Notes under the pieces: generated by a model
Told to the model about the DNA's origin: nothing
What the model saw: only the letters and a program-made list of their open reading frames with translations
Database searches by the model: none
Made by a program: the position numbers and the translations under genes
Assembly (NCBI GenBank): GCA_051453625.1
Contig: JBOZIK010000001.1
Coordinates: 104,204,246-104,268,245, forward strand
Length of the DNA: 64,000 bases
Direction of reading: 5' to 3'
DNA from: Welwitschia mirabilis
Taxonomy: Eukaryota > Gnetophyta > Gnetopsida > Welwitschiales
Shown: positions 23,651 to 36,689 of the stretch, piece by piece
How positions within the stretch are numbered: position 1 is the stretch's first letter
Layout: every line of letters begins with the position of its first letter

Positions 23651-25295
23651 TACTGTTGATATTACTGTTTATCTGATCCTACCTGGACTTCATTGTTTTT
23701 TATATCCTTCTTTTTTTAAGTGTCATCTTATATCTGACTTAATCCAAAGTTGTATTTAACTAAGAAATAAAAGCCAAGGCAAATCACATGAGGTCATAAA
23801 CTAACAGAAAGTTTCCCTTAAAGAGTAAACTTGTGATTAATATAAGGTACATCTTATTGCAATGCAAGATTTCCTAATTCACTTGAAAATTATACTTTTA
23901 AATGTATGTGCTTCAATTTCTACTTCTATCTCTTTTCACTGTGTATTTAAGAATGCATCAAAAAACTAATTCAAACTTCTATTTTTAGATCTTAGCATAA
24001 TCTAAGATTTGAATTCTGGTTAACAAGAAGGTAAAACATTTTTAATACCTTAGTTGAAGAGCAACATATAAAAATTTCATACTATCTTATATAAATCTTC
24101 AACATATTCTCTCTATATATATGCTAATGTGTGGATTAATTACCATGAAGTATGAGAGTTCATTTGTTTAGCCTTCTTAACTTTTAACTTATCTTAATAA
24201 TCTATATATCATTATCAACAAAGTTTACCATCAATATTAATTGAGTTCTTTTTCTTAGTTACCTTTGGGCTATATAATGTAATTCTTAGTGGGATGTTAA
24301 AGAAATAAATAAACTTATTTCACACATTAAATCCTTCACTTATTAGTATTTAAAATGCTATATTATACATGTAAGCCATTGAAGTAAAAATTCAACTAGA
24401 TTATACATAGAAAAATGTCGAAGAGGCATTAAAAGAAGTATATAATAAAGGAGTGTAGTGTGGAAGAGATTTACAATTTTTGATCTTAAGCTTAAGGAAT
24501 TTCTACATGATAACTTTTGAAGTGTGTGTTAAAAATTAAAGTGAGAGATTGTAGTATTACCATATTTGAAGTATTGCCATATTTGAGTTTTAGTTTTTAG
24601 ACTTAGTGGTTTAAGCATATTTTGATTTGGTTAAAGCAAGGAGGTTATTGTGATATTTTGGCTTATGAAATTAAATGGTTCAACTTATTTGTAAGCATAT
24701 TTAACTATTTTCTTAGAAATTCCTTTCATGAGAAATATGCTAGTTCATATCATGTGCTCTAATTAAATAATGATTATATTCCTAAAAATTGGAAAAGGTT
24801 AGAAAGTCATAATTAACAAAAGAGTTTATGTAAGTTTTAAAGTTAATATGCCATGAAGTTTAGCATTCTGATGAAGGTGGTTAGGCATCTCACTTAATGT
24901 AAGAATAATTTGTATGAATCTTTATATTGATGATATCAATGGCCTAGAATAAGCTATGTAAAATTATTATTAAAGAATAATAGTGAGAAGTTAAATGCTA
25001 GCCTATATAAAATACTTCTAATGTGAAGGTAATTAAGAAGAAACTTTCAACATGCACTTTGTAGTAAGTTTGTTAAAATTAAGAAGGAGGAATATGGCTT
25101 TATATGTTTACTATGAAGTGCTTAGTAAGATTTCATGATTCATATTATATATGAAAATACCAATTATAGTTTAAATTCCAAAACTAATCTTTAAGAAGAT
25201 TATGAAGATCTGTATGTCTATAAAAGAAAATTTTAATACATATTGTGGAGATTATTTTCAAGATTAATATGATACAACTAATCTATAGAAGTAGC
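23651..25295. other. Unassigned AT-rich stretch before the copia element
   Basis: No homology to the C, D or A LTRs was seen and no motif was recognised on either strand. It may be the interior of the family-A gypsy element whose 3' end appears at 31347. Confidence 0.4.
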
Positions 25296-26659
25296 TATTA
25301 GATATGTATTATCAAGTAATGCCAAACTAATGTTTTATATGAAGCAAAATTTATGTATCCTATGAAAAAAATGTTGATCATTTATAAGTTATAAGATAAA
25401 GCTAGGAATGTTACATTTTGATCACTAGAAACTTGTCAATTTTAATTATCCTTTTAAGGGGTTGACTAGGCTTCTATGGAGTTGCCTAAACCTAGAGTAA
25501 ACTCTCAGATTAAATTAAATTTAGAGGGATTAACCGATTCTGAGGGGTAAGTTGGAGCTATAAACCTAAGGACTAGTACTCTTGAATAGATTATTAAAGA
25601 ATTGACTGGACCTATGAGGGGTCAATTAGACCTAAGCATCTTGCAATTGATATTCCTGAGCTAGCCATTAAAGGGTTGACTAGATAACTGAGGGGTAATT
25701 TAGACTTGATGCAAAAAACTAGAATGGATTTTATCAGGAATAAGTAGGTGACTGGACAGATATGTGGATGACCAGATGAGTGGTCAACTAGATCATGAGG
25801 GGTCGACTAGACATCAAGCTATAAGAAACTAGGAGGACTAAACAATTTATTCGAGTAACCTATTTAAGTCATGACACTCAGAAGGATCAAATGAATGTTT
25901 GAGGAGTTGATCAGACGAAAGGAAAATAAAAATTTTATATTTGTTATGTAGCCATTTTCTACCCATTAGAAGCACGTTTTTAATTGTAATAAATCCTAAA
26001 AGCCTTCCATTAAAAATATTCAAGAGAGAAATTACTAAAAAAACTTTTGACTTTGGCTAAACAATTGAAACTTGTAATTTTTCATTGTATTGTCTTAGCA
26101 TTACATTCCTAACAAAGGATGAGCATACATCTATTGTATCTTTGCATATGAGGTTAGATATTTATACTTTATTATTTATAATTTTATCATTTATAGGAGA
26201 AGAGCTCCATTACTATCATTGAGTCAAAGAAGAAGTGATATTAGTGCACAAAGAATTTTATCATGAAGATTAAGACTTAGGCTACAAAAGTTTATTTAAA
26301 AAGGTTGAGACTTAGCCTATAAAAGTCCATTTGAAAAGGTTGAGTGTTAACCTATAAAAGTCTATATGCAAAGGTTACAAGTAAACCTACAATACCTAGA
26401 AGAGTTAATAGAGATCTGGATTAGGATTGGTGATAAGATAATTATTGAGAGTGAAGTAGGGTATTTCCTAAACCACTATAAAACTTATGTGAATTTGATT
26501 GGTATGTTTATGCTTGCTATTACTTTTATTTTTTTTGAATATTTTTATTTTTTATGTTTAAGTTTTCTAGTAATCTATTTAAAGCAAGTTTTTATCATGA
26601 GTTTATTTGAATAATTTAAGAACCTATTCATCTCACCTCTAGCGTTCTCAATCTTCACA
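25296..26659 (+). repeat. Copia 5' LTR
   Basis: 1364 bp. Paired with 29968-31341 through landmarks such as gataaagctaggaat, aagtcatgacac and aatcctaaaagcctt. The 5' end has decayed from TG to TA; the 3' end is CA at 26659. It carries five or more scattered copies of a ggttgactagacct-like word between 25455 and 25920. Confidence 0.85.
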
Positions 26660-26662
26660 TTT

Positions 26663-26674
26663 AGTATCAGAGCT
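26663..26674 (+). other. Copia primer-binding site (initiator tRNA-Met type)
   Basis: The word agtatcagagct lies three bases after the LTR end and matches the usual plant copia PBS TGGTATCAGAGC shifted by two mutations at its start. Confidence 0.75.
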
Positions 26675-26734
26675 AAATAGAGTCCTTTTAGATTTTAACT
26701 AATCTAGACTTTAGAACTTGAAAGTGAGTAATTC

Positions 26735-27531
26735 CTCTAATGGATTTTTAAATGGTTGTTTACCTTTATTTAATGGATCAAATTATTTGTATTGGAAAGC
26801 TAGAATGAGAATATTCCTTAAATCCTTAGATGTGGATATTAAATAGGTTATATATAAAGGTTATATTGTGCCTTCATTAGTAAAACCAATGTAAATTGAA
26901 TACCATTCTTATTACCAAAACCAAAGGTTAATGGATTGCCACTAGTAAAACTAAAGCCATCACAGATGCCCATGCTCTTAGTGATATATTTTTTGTAATT
27001 TATACAAATGAATTTAAACATATTATAAGTTATAATCATGTAAAGAAAGCATGTGATATTCTTGAAGTCACTCATAAATGAACTTTCATAATAAAGTAAG
27101 CCAAGCTTTAAATGCTTATCTCTACATTTGAAGATATTAACATAGACGAGGAGAAGACTTTACAAGAGTACTTACTAGACTTATAGATATTGTCAACTTC
27201 ATGACAAGTCTAGGTAAACATTTAGATGAAGTAAAAGTGGTCAAAAAAGTACTAATATTTCTTCCAAAGAAATTTAAACCTAAAGTCACAGCAGTGGAGG
27301 AAAGCAGGAACATCAACACAATGGTACTAGAAGATCTTTAAAAGTAATTAGCAAACTAATTAAAATTTACTAAAGATAAGAAGAAAGGTATTACCTTAAA
27401 GTGTGTATAGGAAGGATACAAGTTTGAGAAGTCAGATAAAGAACTAGATGATGATGAAGTTGCTCTCCTAGTAAGAAGGTTCAAGAAATTCTTGCATAAA
27501 AGAAAAAAAGAAGGTAATCCAAGTAGAAGCA
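26735..27531 (+). pseudogene. Copia Gag relic (UBN2-type)
   Basis: The frame reads SNGFLNGCLPLFNGSNYLYW, then KARMRIFLKSLDVDIK, the classic N-terminus of plant copia Gag (F-G-NY--W---M-). Later, with shifts, it reads VALLVRRFKKFLHKRKKEGN just before the N gap, where the CCHC zinc knuckle would normally follow. Several stops and frameshifts make it non-functional. Confidence 0.8.
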
Positions 27532-28073
27532 NNNNNNNNNNNNNNNNNNNNNNNNNNNNNNNNNNNNNNNNNNNNNNNNNNNNNNNNNNNNNNNNNNNNN
27601 NNNNNNNNNNNNNNNNNNNNNNNNNNNNNNNNNNNNNNNNNNNNNNNNNNNNNNNNNNNNNNNNNNNNNNNNNNNNNNNNNNNNNNNNNNNNNNNNNNNN
27701 NNNNNNNNNNNNNNNNNNNNNNNNNNNNNNNNNNNNNNNNNNNNNNNNNNNNNNNNNNNNNNNNNNNNNNNNNNNNNNNNNNNNNNNNNNNNNNNNNNNN
27801 NNNNNNNNNNNNNNNNNNNNNNNNNNNNNNNNNNNNNNNNNNNNNNNNNNNNNNNNNNNNNNNNNNNNNNNNNNNNNNNNNNNNNNNNNNNNNNNNNNNN
27901 NNNNNNNNNNNNNNNNNNNNNNNNNNNNNNNNNNNNNNNNNNNNNNNNNNNNNNNNNNNNNNNNNNNNNNNNNNNNNNNNNNNNNNNNNNNNNNNNNNNN
28001 NNNNNNNNNNNNNNNNNNNNNNNNNNNNNNNNNNNNNNNNNNNNNNNNNNNNNNNNNNNNNNNNNNNNNNNNN
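27532..28073. other. Sequence gap (542 N) within copia Gag
   Basis: Run of N replacing the expected zinc-knuckle part of Gag. A poly-T tract follows directly (28074-28088). Confidence 0.99.
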
Positions 28074-28089
28074 TTCTTTTTTTTTTTTA

Positions 28090-29200
28090 CAACATGGAAT
28101 AATACAGATGAGGATGATGATAGCAATTTGGATCAACAATCAAATAGAGATAGAAGACTATCTTTCATGGCAATTGTGCCTTTACTTCAAAACTTACTCA
28201 GTACATCAGAGCCTGATGATTGGACATAATTAATGAAGAATAGAATAAGCTAGAAGATACTTATCAGGAAGTATTAAGCAATGTGAAAAGTTGGCAAGAA
28301 AGAAATAAGGTTGTAAAGTCTCTCACCAAAGAGAAGGAGGAAATAGAATCAAAGTAAAAATTTCTCAAATCTGACAACTTTGATCTCATGTTATACACAA
28401 AGGATTTATCTTTTTTGGTTAATAATTTTTTTGGTGTTTCTTCCAAATTAGAACAAATTCTTGGAGCTTAAAGACCTGCTGGTAATAAATTAGGTATTAG
28501 CTTCGTACCTCAAAATTTACAAGGTCAAAAAAAATAGGTAACTTGATAAAGTAAGTTCATATCTAAAGTTACTTATCATTTTTATAAAAAAAAACAAGAC
28601 ATTCAAAACTTTTTAACAAATCCAAAAAGTTAATATCATTTTTAAATTTAATTAGTTTTGTTTCTTTCAAATTTATTTCAAAATAAGGTATACCACAGAA
28701 GTCTAAAAAAACTAAGTGGGTAAAATCTAATGATCTTAAAAGTCTTTTAACTCAAATATCTTTCAAAGTTTCAAATGGAAGTAGCTGGTACTTGAACAGT
28801 AGATGCTCAAGACACATGATGGGAGATAAATCAATTTTCAAACATTCAAGTAATTTTGATGGAGGAGATATTATCTTTGGTAATAATAGAAAAGAAAAAA
28901 TAGAAGTATCAAAAGCATTAAAGGAGTTAATATATCAAGAATTAATGAAGTATTATATGTTAATAGTTTAAAGTACAATTTAATAAGTATTAGCCAAATA
29001 TGTGACAAAGAGGTCTGAAATATTACATGGAAAATCGAACATTGTTATCCTTAGAGAAAAATAATAGATAATGTTTATAGAATAGATCAATTGATTTCCC
29101 CATATTAGTTTTCTCATGATGTTCATGTAAAGTTGTACCATAAATAGTTTCATCATGTTAACTGCAAAGTTGAAAAAGAAAATAATGCTTTGAATTTTGT
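28090..29200 (+). pseudogene. Copia Gag C-terminus and protease relic
   Basis: In order: a coiled-coil-like stretch (QEVLSNVKSWQERNKVVKSL at about 28268-28330), then LGA-RPAGNKLGISFVP (about 28460-28512), then the protease core WYLNSRCSRHMMGDKSIF (28788-28841). In active copia proteases this reads W-LDSG--RHM. Here the catalytic Asp is Asn and the Gly is Arg, so the active site is lost. Next come SRINEVLYVN and YNLISISQICDKEV in a shifted frame, then a weak GAG-pre-integrase trace (HDVHVKLYHK near 29113). Integrase core and RT are missing. Confidence 0.8.
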
Positions 29201-29967
29201 TAAAATAGAATATCAACTAGAAGATACCATTATAAAATCCTAAAAATGTGAATTTTTTTATCACAAAAATAAACTAGGGGTTATCTCATGTCCTCAACAG
29301 ATCTATGTTTTGGTTGACCAGATGTGGCCAATCGACTAGAATAAAAGCCCAGTCACTTAAATTCTATCAATTTTACAGGCCACTTCAAAGGAAGCTAGAA
29401 GTTCAAAATGGAAGGTAGCCAAAGAAGAGAAATAGAAGGAATCTATTTAGATCTTTTCTCTATGCTTATGTTTATTCCTTATTTTGCTTATATTCCTTTC
29501 TCTCCTTTGTCATTGATGTCAAAAGGTGAAGAATTACTTAGTTATTTACACTTTTGTTTATGCTCTCTAATTTATGTCTTAAATTTTTTAGTATAAATCT
29601 AGTTTTTATATGAACTTAAAATTTTTGATATATTGAATATTTAATATGAAAATATTGTTTATCCAATATATTTATAATGCACTCTTAATTGTCAATGAAC
29701 AAAATGTTAAATATTGTATGATCAAAATGTTGCTTATCATAAATGCTATTTTTTATAATCATTTTGGCTTTTTCTTAACTCTCTAAAATTGCACCTTAAA
29801 ATTGTTTTAATATTAGCACAAATTAAATATTATTAAAATATTTACATTTGATATCAAAAGGTCTAATATTTTTGCAAAGCTTAATAGGCATTTTGTTAGG
29901 GGAAGTTTTCTTAATTTTAATAATTTATAACTAAGAAATTTTTGCCATCAACTTTAAAGAAGGAATT

Positions 29968-31341
29968 TGTTAGATTATGTATTATAAATAATGTCAAACT
30001 AATGTTTTTTGTAAAGAAAAATTTGTGTATGTTGTCTAAAAAATATTGATCACTTATGGGTTAGAAGATAAAGCTAGGAATATTACATTTTCATCACTAG
30101 AAACATGTCAAGATCAATTACCCTCTTGAGGGATCAATTGAACTTCTAAGGAGTGGATCACACCTGGAGAAAACTCTTAAAATTAAACTAAATTTAGAGG
30201 AGTTAACTAAGCTTCTAAGGAATTGACTAGACCTGTGAACCTAAGAACTAGTACTCCTAAATGGATTGTTAAGGGATTGACCAGACCTATGAGGGATGGA
30301 TCAGACTTGAGCACTGTGCATCTGATATTCTTAAGTTAATTATCAAGGGATCATTCAAACACCTAATAGGTGGACTAGACTTAATACAAAAAAATAAAAT
30401 GAATTTTTATCAAGAATGAGTGGAAGATCAAATAGATATGTGGGTGACTGGATGAGTGGTCAATTGAATCTTGGGGAGTCAACAAGACATGAATTCATAA
30501 GAAACTAAGATGACTAAACAGTTTAACCTATTTAAGTCATGACACCTAGAGGGGTCAACTAAACATTTGAGGGGTTGACTAAATGGAATGGAAATGGAAA
30601 TTTTATATCTATTATGTAGTTATTTTTTAGTCATTGAAAGTGCATTTTTAATTGTAATAAATCCTAAAAGCCTTGCATTACAAATAGCCAAGAAAAAAAT
30701 TCACAAAAATAACTTTTGGCTTTTGGTCAAATAATTGAAACTTGTGATTTATCATTTTACTATCTTGACATTGCATTACTAACTAAGGATGAGATGACAT
30801 CTATTGTATCTTTATATACAAGTTTAGATTTTGTACTTCATTATTCATAGTTTGTATCATTTATAGGAAAAGGGATCCATTATTATCATTGAGCTGAAGA
30901 ATAAGTGATATTAGTGCACCAGGGCATTTTATCATCACTATCACATTTTCTAAAGGTTAAGATTTACTTTGCAAAAATCTATTTGAAAAGATTAAAACTT
31001 AGCCTATAAAAGTGCATTCGAAAATGTTAAGAGTTAGCCTACAATAGTTTATGTGTAAAGGTTACAGGTGAATCTACAATACCTAGAAGAGTTAACAAAG
31101 ATCCAAATCAAACTTAGTAATAAGATAATCATTGAGAGTGAAGTAGGAGGTTTCCCAAACCACTATAAAACTTGCATGCATTAATCAATATTTTTATGCT
31201 TTCTATTTTTTTTATTTTTCTAAATATTTTTAATTTTTATTTGCAATTTTCTAATGAACTATTTCAAGCGTATTTTTATTGTGAGCTTATTTGAATATTT
31301 TAAGAACCTATTCCACTCCCCCAAGATTCTTGATCCCCTTA
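29968..31341 (+). repeat. Copia 3' LTR
   Basis: Partner of 25296-26659. It retains the TG start (tgttagatta) and is preceded by an A/G-rich tract (aaagaaggaa) that may be the decayed PPT. It also carries the spaced ttgacta-gacct words. The final CA has decayed to TA. Confidence 0.85.
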
Positions 31342-31346
31342 ATAGC

Positions 31347-31434
31347 ATCTTGAAAGTTAAAAGTAGATATTAATCAGTGGAGACCTAATCTATTAGCAAG
31401 TTTTGAGGATGAAACTTATTAAGGATGTAAGGAA
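31347..31434 (+). pseudogene. 3' end of a gypsy pol (family A) and PPT
   Basis: The text agcaagttttgaggatgaaa followed by a purine-rich aaggatgtaaggaa and then TGTCACATC reproduces the usual end of Ty3/gypsy pol (SKFEDE-- stop, PPT, LTR start). Only this last part is visible; the rest is displaced by the copia insertion or lost. Confidence 0.5.
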
Positions 31435-33440
31435 TGTCACATCTACATTTTTACTTCTTTTAAAAAGATGCAAAGATTAGGTTTAATAAATTATTTAAAA
31501 AGATTTAATTATTTTAAAATATCCAACTAATATAAATATTATATTGAAGTGTGCTTGAAGTTTCTTTTGTCTTGATTAATATATTTTTTAATAATCTTTA
31601 AGAATGTTCTTATAGTAGTGATGATCTCATTTACTTTTATTTTTATTGTACCTTCCCAGAATTTATGCATGATTAAGTATTACTTATGAAGGATTATTAT
31701 TTTTCTTTATTATTATCATTAAATTTGATGGAATAAAAAAGCATTCTTTTTATATTATTAAAGTGCCCAGTGACTAGGTAAGCCTTTATGAGATGTTACA
31801 AAACCTCCACCTTTACCATTAAATCATGATGTATCCTTTTGTATTCTTGAGTCCTTTCATCTTAACTATGTTTTCTAATTATAAATAAAGATATTTTCCC
31901 CTCAATTCTAGCTTAATTTCTAAAAAAAACTTTACCTTTGAATCTTGGAACCTAGAAGGCCTAGATCTTTTAAAAATATGAAAGATCTTTGAAAATCTCA
32001 AATACTATGATTCGATATAGGTGTGGTTCTATTCTTTCTTGCTTCCTTATTGGTCCTTTATTTATATGTATTTCATTATTAAGTTTGTCATGTTTATATT
32101 CTTACAAAACAAATGTAGAATTGCATGATGCTCGGTAAATATAAAATTAGTCTTGTTCTAAGTCTTAACTTTTACCAGCTTCTATACTCTATGTGTTGAT
32201 GTTATATTATCCTTGATGTGAGTTGATATTTTGTGGTTAAACTTCATTATACTTCTCTTGTTACCATGATTTTTGGACTTATGATTATGCGATTCCATAG
32301 ATCACTGAATGAGGCAAGGGGCTTAATAGACCATTGAATAAGGAAATGGGGATTATAGATTAATCATAGACCATTGAATAAGGTAGTAAGATTAATAAAT
32401 CACCAAATGAGATAATTAAATTAATGAGAGAACCATATATCACTGACTGAGGCAGTGGGCTTCACAGATCACCAAATGAGGTAGTGAAGTAGAATATGAA
32501 ATATTATCATTGAATGAGGTAGTGGAGTTTATAGATCAATGAATGAGGTAGTGAAGTGATTAAAATATAAAAAATATATATTATCTATTATCATTTCATA
32601 ACCATAATGTCAGGTGATATAACTTGTTTTCTTGAAGTTCTTACTTGTCTTTCCTGTCTTATCTTTTGAAAAATATTTACCTATCTTACCTAGCCTTGCT
32701 TGGACCATACTAGGAGCTATGAGATTTTCATAGTTCTCATCCATAATTTTGTCTAAAATGTGGAAAATATGGAGTATAAATGCTAAAGTACGCATAAGAT
32801 TGTCGAGGATCATTGATATAGTATTGATGGAAAAGTTTTCTTAAATAATCTGTAATACTTCAATGGTCTTAAATAGTTTTTGTTATGTGATTAAATTTCT
32901 TGAGATCATAATATAATTTTTTAGAATAGCATTTCTAAGACATGTTGAGAGTTAAACTCCATTTTATAATATGTGTCATTGTGATGTATGAAGTTTACTC
33001 GAATGTTGTATTTTATACTGAATAAGGAATATTTTCCCTAAAATTTATTACAATGAAATATGATGATTTAACACATATTCTACATGCTTATCTTGATAAA
33101 TTTTGTTGAAAAATTTAAATCTTAGATATGTAATTCCTCAAAAAATGTGTCAAAAATCAATTGTAATTATATTTCCTTGAATTAATTTTTAGTAATGCAT
33201 GAAGTTGAAAATATATTTCTAGGCACTACTTATGGCTTTTTCTTGAAATTTATAGTCTTTTTATGAGTATTAAATATTGGTAATTAAGTAACTTTAATAA
33301 TTTTAAAACTATAAATGCAATGTTACACTTTGATATCAGATGAGATTTAAAATTTCAACTGCAAAAATGTAGGTTTTTGGTATTAGAGTGTCAAGTTTGA
33401 AGATTTTCAATTTTAGAAATTCGAGGTATTATGAATAAGT
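31435..33440 (+). repeat. Family A LTR (3' LTR of a gypsy element)
   Basis: Homologous to the solo LTR at 122-2466 from about 31500 to 33440. Matches include the block ttacttttatt..cttccagaatttatgcatga, the degenerate caccaaatgaggtagtga array (about 32300-32560) and the final segment agtgtcaagtttgaagattt. It starts TGTCACATC directly after the PPT-like tract. Confidence 0.7.
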
Positions 33441-34297
33441 TGGACAATACAACTTCTCTTAGATTATTATAATATAGTATGCATTGATTTTCCTTCTTTT
33501 TTGGGAGGCGAGGGATCAGAAATAATTTCTAAAAAATATTTGAGATATATCAGCAAAAAGTTTATTTATGAGAATCAATTTAAGCTTTTACTACATATAT
33601 ATACGATGTGATGATTCATTATGATTTTATATGTATTGTGTCATATGCATTATGATATTATTTAGTAGACCATAATAGCATAATTATAGGAACTTCTTAC
33701 AAGTATAATCTAGAATATTCAAGACACCATCAATAAGGGAAGTAGTATTATGATTATTTTTGATGTGTTTATCTCTTTTAGATTACAGTTTAAACTTATT
33801 GATTGATCTATATACATCATTTTAAGTTATTACTTCTTAGTTTATACACATCATTTTGAATTATCACTATTTTTTTAATTATTCTTATACATCATCATTC
33901 TCTGAAGTTATCATTGTTATATCTTATGATGACTATTGTGCATGACATTCAATTGTTATCTTGTAATGTCTTAAACATTTTAAGTGGAAGGCTAATGAAT
34001 ATTTTAGTGTTTGAATTTTTCTAATGATTATGTTCACAAACATTTGGTTTTAATTCTGATTTCATAATCTTGCCATCCCCATCATCATCTAGATGATAGA
34101 TAATATGACATATCTATTCTGCATCCTATAGAGGTATTATATCAATTATTCAGTTTTTAATATTTGATATTGCATAATAAATATTTCTAAATCAATTAAT
34201 ATTTTACTAGTTAGTATTTATCTTGGTGAAATTAACTTGCAATTTTATTTATCACTTGCTTTATTAGGAAATGACGAGGCTAAGTGGAGGGCTACAT
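33441..34297 (+). mobile_element. Element C interior, 3' end with one hairpin module and PPT
   Basis: AT-rich and noncoding. A self-complementary module lies at about 34072-34110 with the perfect core atcatctagatgat. The last 30 bases (aaatgacgaggctaagtgga, then gggctaca) parallel the end of element D (aaggactaacaaggattaac, then taggggggttg). They form the PPT before the LTR start at 34298. Confidence 0.55.
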
Positions 34298-35522
34298 TGT
34301 GAGACCAATTTATAGGATCTTAATGGCATAGTTTAAGTACTTTTGCAAGACATATATATAGGTTTATATGTAATTCTGATCATTATGAAAAGGTGATGAG
34401 ATAATCATTAAAACATGTAATTCTTAATATATTTGAAGGAATTTTAAGCATATTCTAATACTTAGTGTTTTAAAGGAATATCAATGATATAAGATCCTAA
34501 TTACTCTTAGCTGAAAATAAAAGGAATCATCCCCTATGTTGTCCTCATAGTAGTCAGGATGATAGTACAACTAACATGAATTGGAAGCTATAAGGTTGAT
34601 TGTAGAGCCATACGTTAATCACTCACTTGTCAGTAGGGCATCATTGTAAGTTTCATCTAGATGATAAAAAAGATGATAATCATCTTCTATTAACAAAAGG
34701 AATTATCTTTTATACTAGGGTTACATGCCCCATCTAGGCTACTAGGATTTCTTCTCTAACTTCTAGGGTTATGTTTGTAAGACCTTCAATGTAAAATAAT
34801 AAATATCCCTCTTCTCATCATTCTCAATTCATATTTTATATTGGATATTCTTGTAATGGGAGATTGAAGCATGGGAGGTTCATTCATAGCTATAAAAGGA
34901 ATTCTTTCTTGGTTTTGTACTATGTACCCTACATTAAGTGCTACTACTTTATTTATACGTACATGTTAATTCATGATTAATATAAAAATATTTTTTTTTT
35001 ACTTTTATTATGTGAACCTCCATCATGGTTTATGTTGGTTATGATTTTGTGACAATTTCATGGTTGATCTTGATGATGAGGGCAACCTTTGTTACAATTA
35101 ACATTACTAGTTTAGATTTGCATTTATTTCATATTTCATAATTGCATATTTTGTTTAATGTATCTTATAGATCATGTTGATCGAGATTAAAAGATAATTT
35201 TCATAATTGATCTAAGCTATAAGCACTGATCTTAGTGATAGAATGATTAGTATTCAAATATATTCATCATTCATTGCATTTGCATTTCATCATCATTCAT
35301 TCTTACATTGCATTTGCATTGTTTCTTATTTTCATTTACTAAAAGAAAAAATTCTAAAAATACTTTATTGAAATTAATTCTCTAACTTCTAGTCTATTTC
35401 CTTCAATGAATTACGAAATTCATGTTGACTTCCATATTTAATTATATGTGTCTTTTTGCAGGTATTATGATTTATAGGATCTACTTAAGGACTTATAGAT
35501 TATATAGATTCACAATGTAAGA
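34298..35522 (+). repeat. Element C 3' LTR
   Basis: Begins tgtgagaccaatttatagga. This matches the LTR starts of the D family read on the minus strand (tgttgcgatgccaatttatt at 48669; tgttgcactgccaatttaag at 42154). The following block with atataggtttatatgtaatt is also shared. Positions 35027-35522 match the fragments at 1-124 and 2475-2842. It contains two hairpin modules (about 34527-34565 and 34641-34690) and a TATA-like tataaaagg near 34893. Confidence 0.75.
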
Positions 35523-36689
35523 ATCCTAAAACAAAACAACTACTTTTATGTTACAATGAAAAAAACATATTAAATAGAGTTTGTTAAGTTTTTATGATAT
35601 ATAATCCATAATAGAATTCTACTATATAAAAGTTACAAGTAGAACATAAAAGGTTTTAAAGGTCCATTAGATCTACATTACCATTTGAATTTAAATAATT
35701 AGTTTTAGTTTTTCAATTTATAATTTAAATTATAATCTCTTACTAGGAAAAATGAAAAAAAAAGACCTCAATATAAGTATACCAACTATGAATGAACTTA
35801 TAAATAATTCTATACTAGATGAAATATAAAATAATCAAACATTCTAAGAAAAAATACTAATTATAAAGAGGTGGCGGAGATGCTTGTTCTTGTGTTTGCT
35901 TCATTACCAATAATAACAATAACTTATCTACTACTTAAGTCCTTTAATATTTATTCTAGCTTAAAAAATTTAAAATACTAAAATGATTGCTTAAATCTAT
36001 GATTACATATTTCTATAGATTAAAACTTACCATTAAAATAAGTTTCATCTTGTTATCCTTTGTCATTGATTAAAAGTTATGTTCGTGAATAGCTTAAAGT
36101 TGATTTATTCATTAATAACATTTTTGAAATCCCTCTACATGATGTTATTTAATTCACTAACTTGTTTATTCTTAAAAGACAATTTAAATATTATATTATT
36201 ATTACCTTATTTTGTCTTTACCTCTAAGCAAAACTTGAACACATAACTAATAGATTTTCATCCTTTAAAAATATTTATAGTAATAAAAATAATATGAATT
36301 AAGTGAATTAAGGTAGATGATTTTCTAATAATAATATTTATCACCTAATTACTATAAAATCTTAGAATTTTTCTTATTAAGATCCAAACTAAACAAGTAT
36401 TATATGTCATTAACATCATAAGTAAAAACAACATTCTTTCACACTAACTATAACTATTTTTACTACTACTATACTATTGAAATTGTAAAAAAATTAATGA
36501 CAACATCAAAAGCTTTAAAAACTAGTACTTTTGATTTTTTAGTGAAATAGGATTAACATTTAAAAACCATTTTCTTGCTGTTAATACAACATGGAGATGA
36601 TGGAAAGAACCAAAATCAAGAGTCTCTTAGAACATTTTTGGATCATTAACATCATAAAGAATAAAAAATGAAAAATAGTAATATGTGTG
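35523..36689. other. Anonymous AT-rich stretch
   Basis: No frame above 60 codons and no recognised motif. The last 80 bases may be a very decayed continuation of the 25S relic (agagtctcttag near 36620 resembles gactctcttaag), but this is weak. Confidence 0.4.

Larger units (their letters stand above)
25296..31341 (+). mobile_element. Ty1/copia retrotransposon, internally deleted
   Basis: Two homologous LTRs (25296-26659 and 29968-31341) flank a 3.3-kb interior with a PBS, a Gag relic, a protease relic and a short tail. The flanking pentamers gtagc (25291-25295) and atagc (31342-31346) form a target duplication with one mismatch. Reverse transcriptase, RNase H and the integrase core are absent: the reading runs from the protease and GAG-pre-integrase region straight to noncoding 3' sequence. 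A full plant copia interior is normally 4-5 kb or more. The two LTRs differ at many sites, so the insertion is old. It lies within older repeat sequence, since joining the flanks restores a gypsy 3' end. Confidence 0.85.
1..35522 (+). mobile_element. Element C: Ty3/gypsy-type LTR retrotransposon, heavily nested
   Basis: This is a composite call. Bases 1-124 and 2475-2842 match, in order, the contiguous stretch 35027-35522, so the same LTR lies at both ends of the region. The left copy is followed by a PBS-like site (2844-2863) and a gag-like relic. The right copy is preceded by a purine tract (about 34275-34296), the correct polarity for a plus-strand element. Sequence either side of the CACTA insertion (up to 6468 and from 22559) aligns with contiguous sequence of the related minus-strand element D near 43400. 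The 5' LTR starts outside the window, so no target duplication can be tested. The interior shows no protease, reverse transcriptase or integrase, so C looks non-autonomous. The stretch 23650-33440 is taken up largely by other insertions. The overall join is inference; the LTR match and the paralogous CACTA site are seen directly. Confidence 0.65.
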
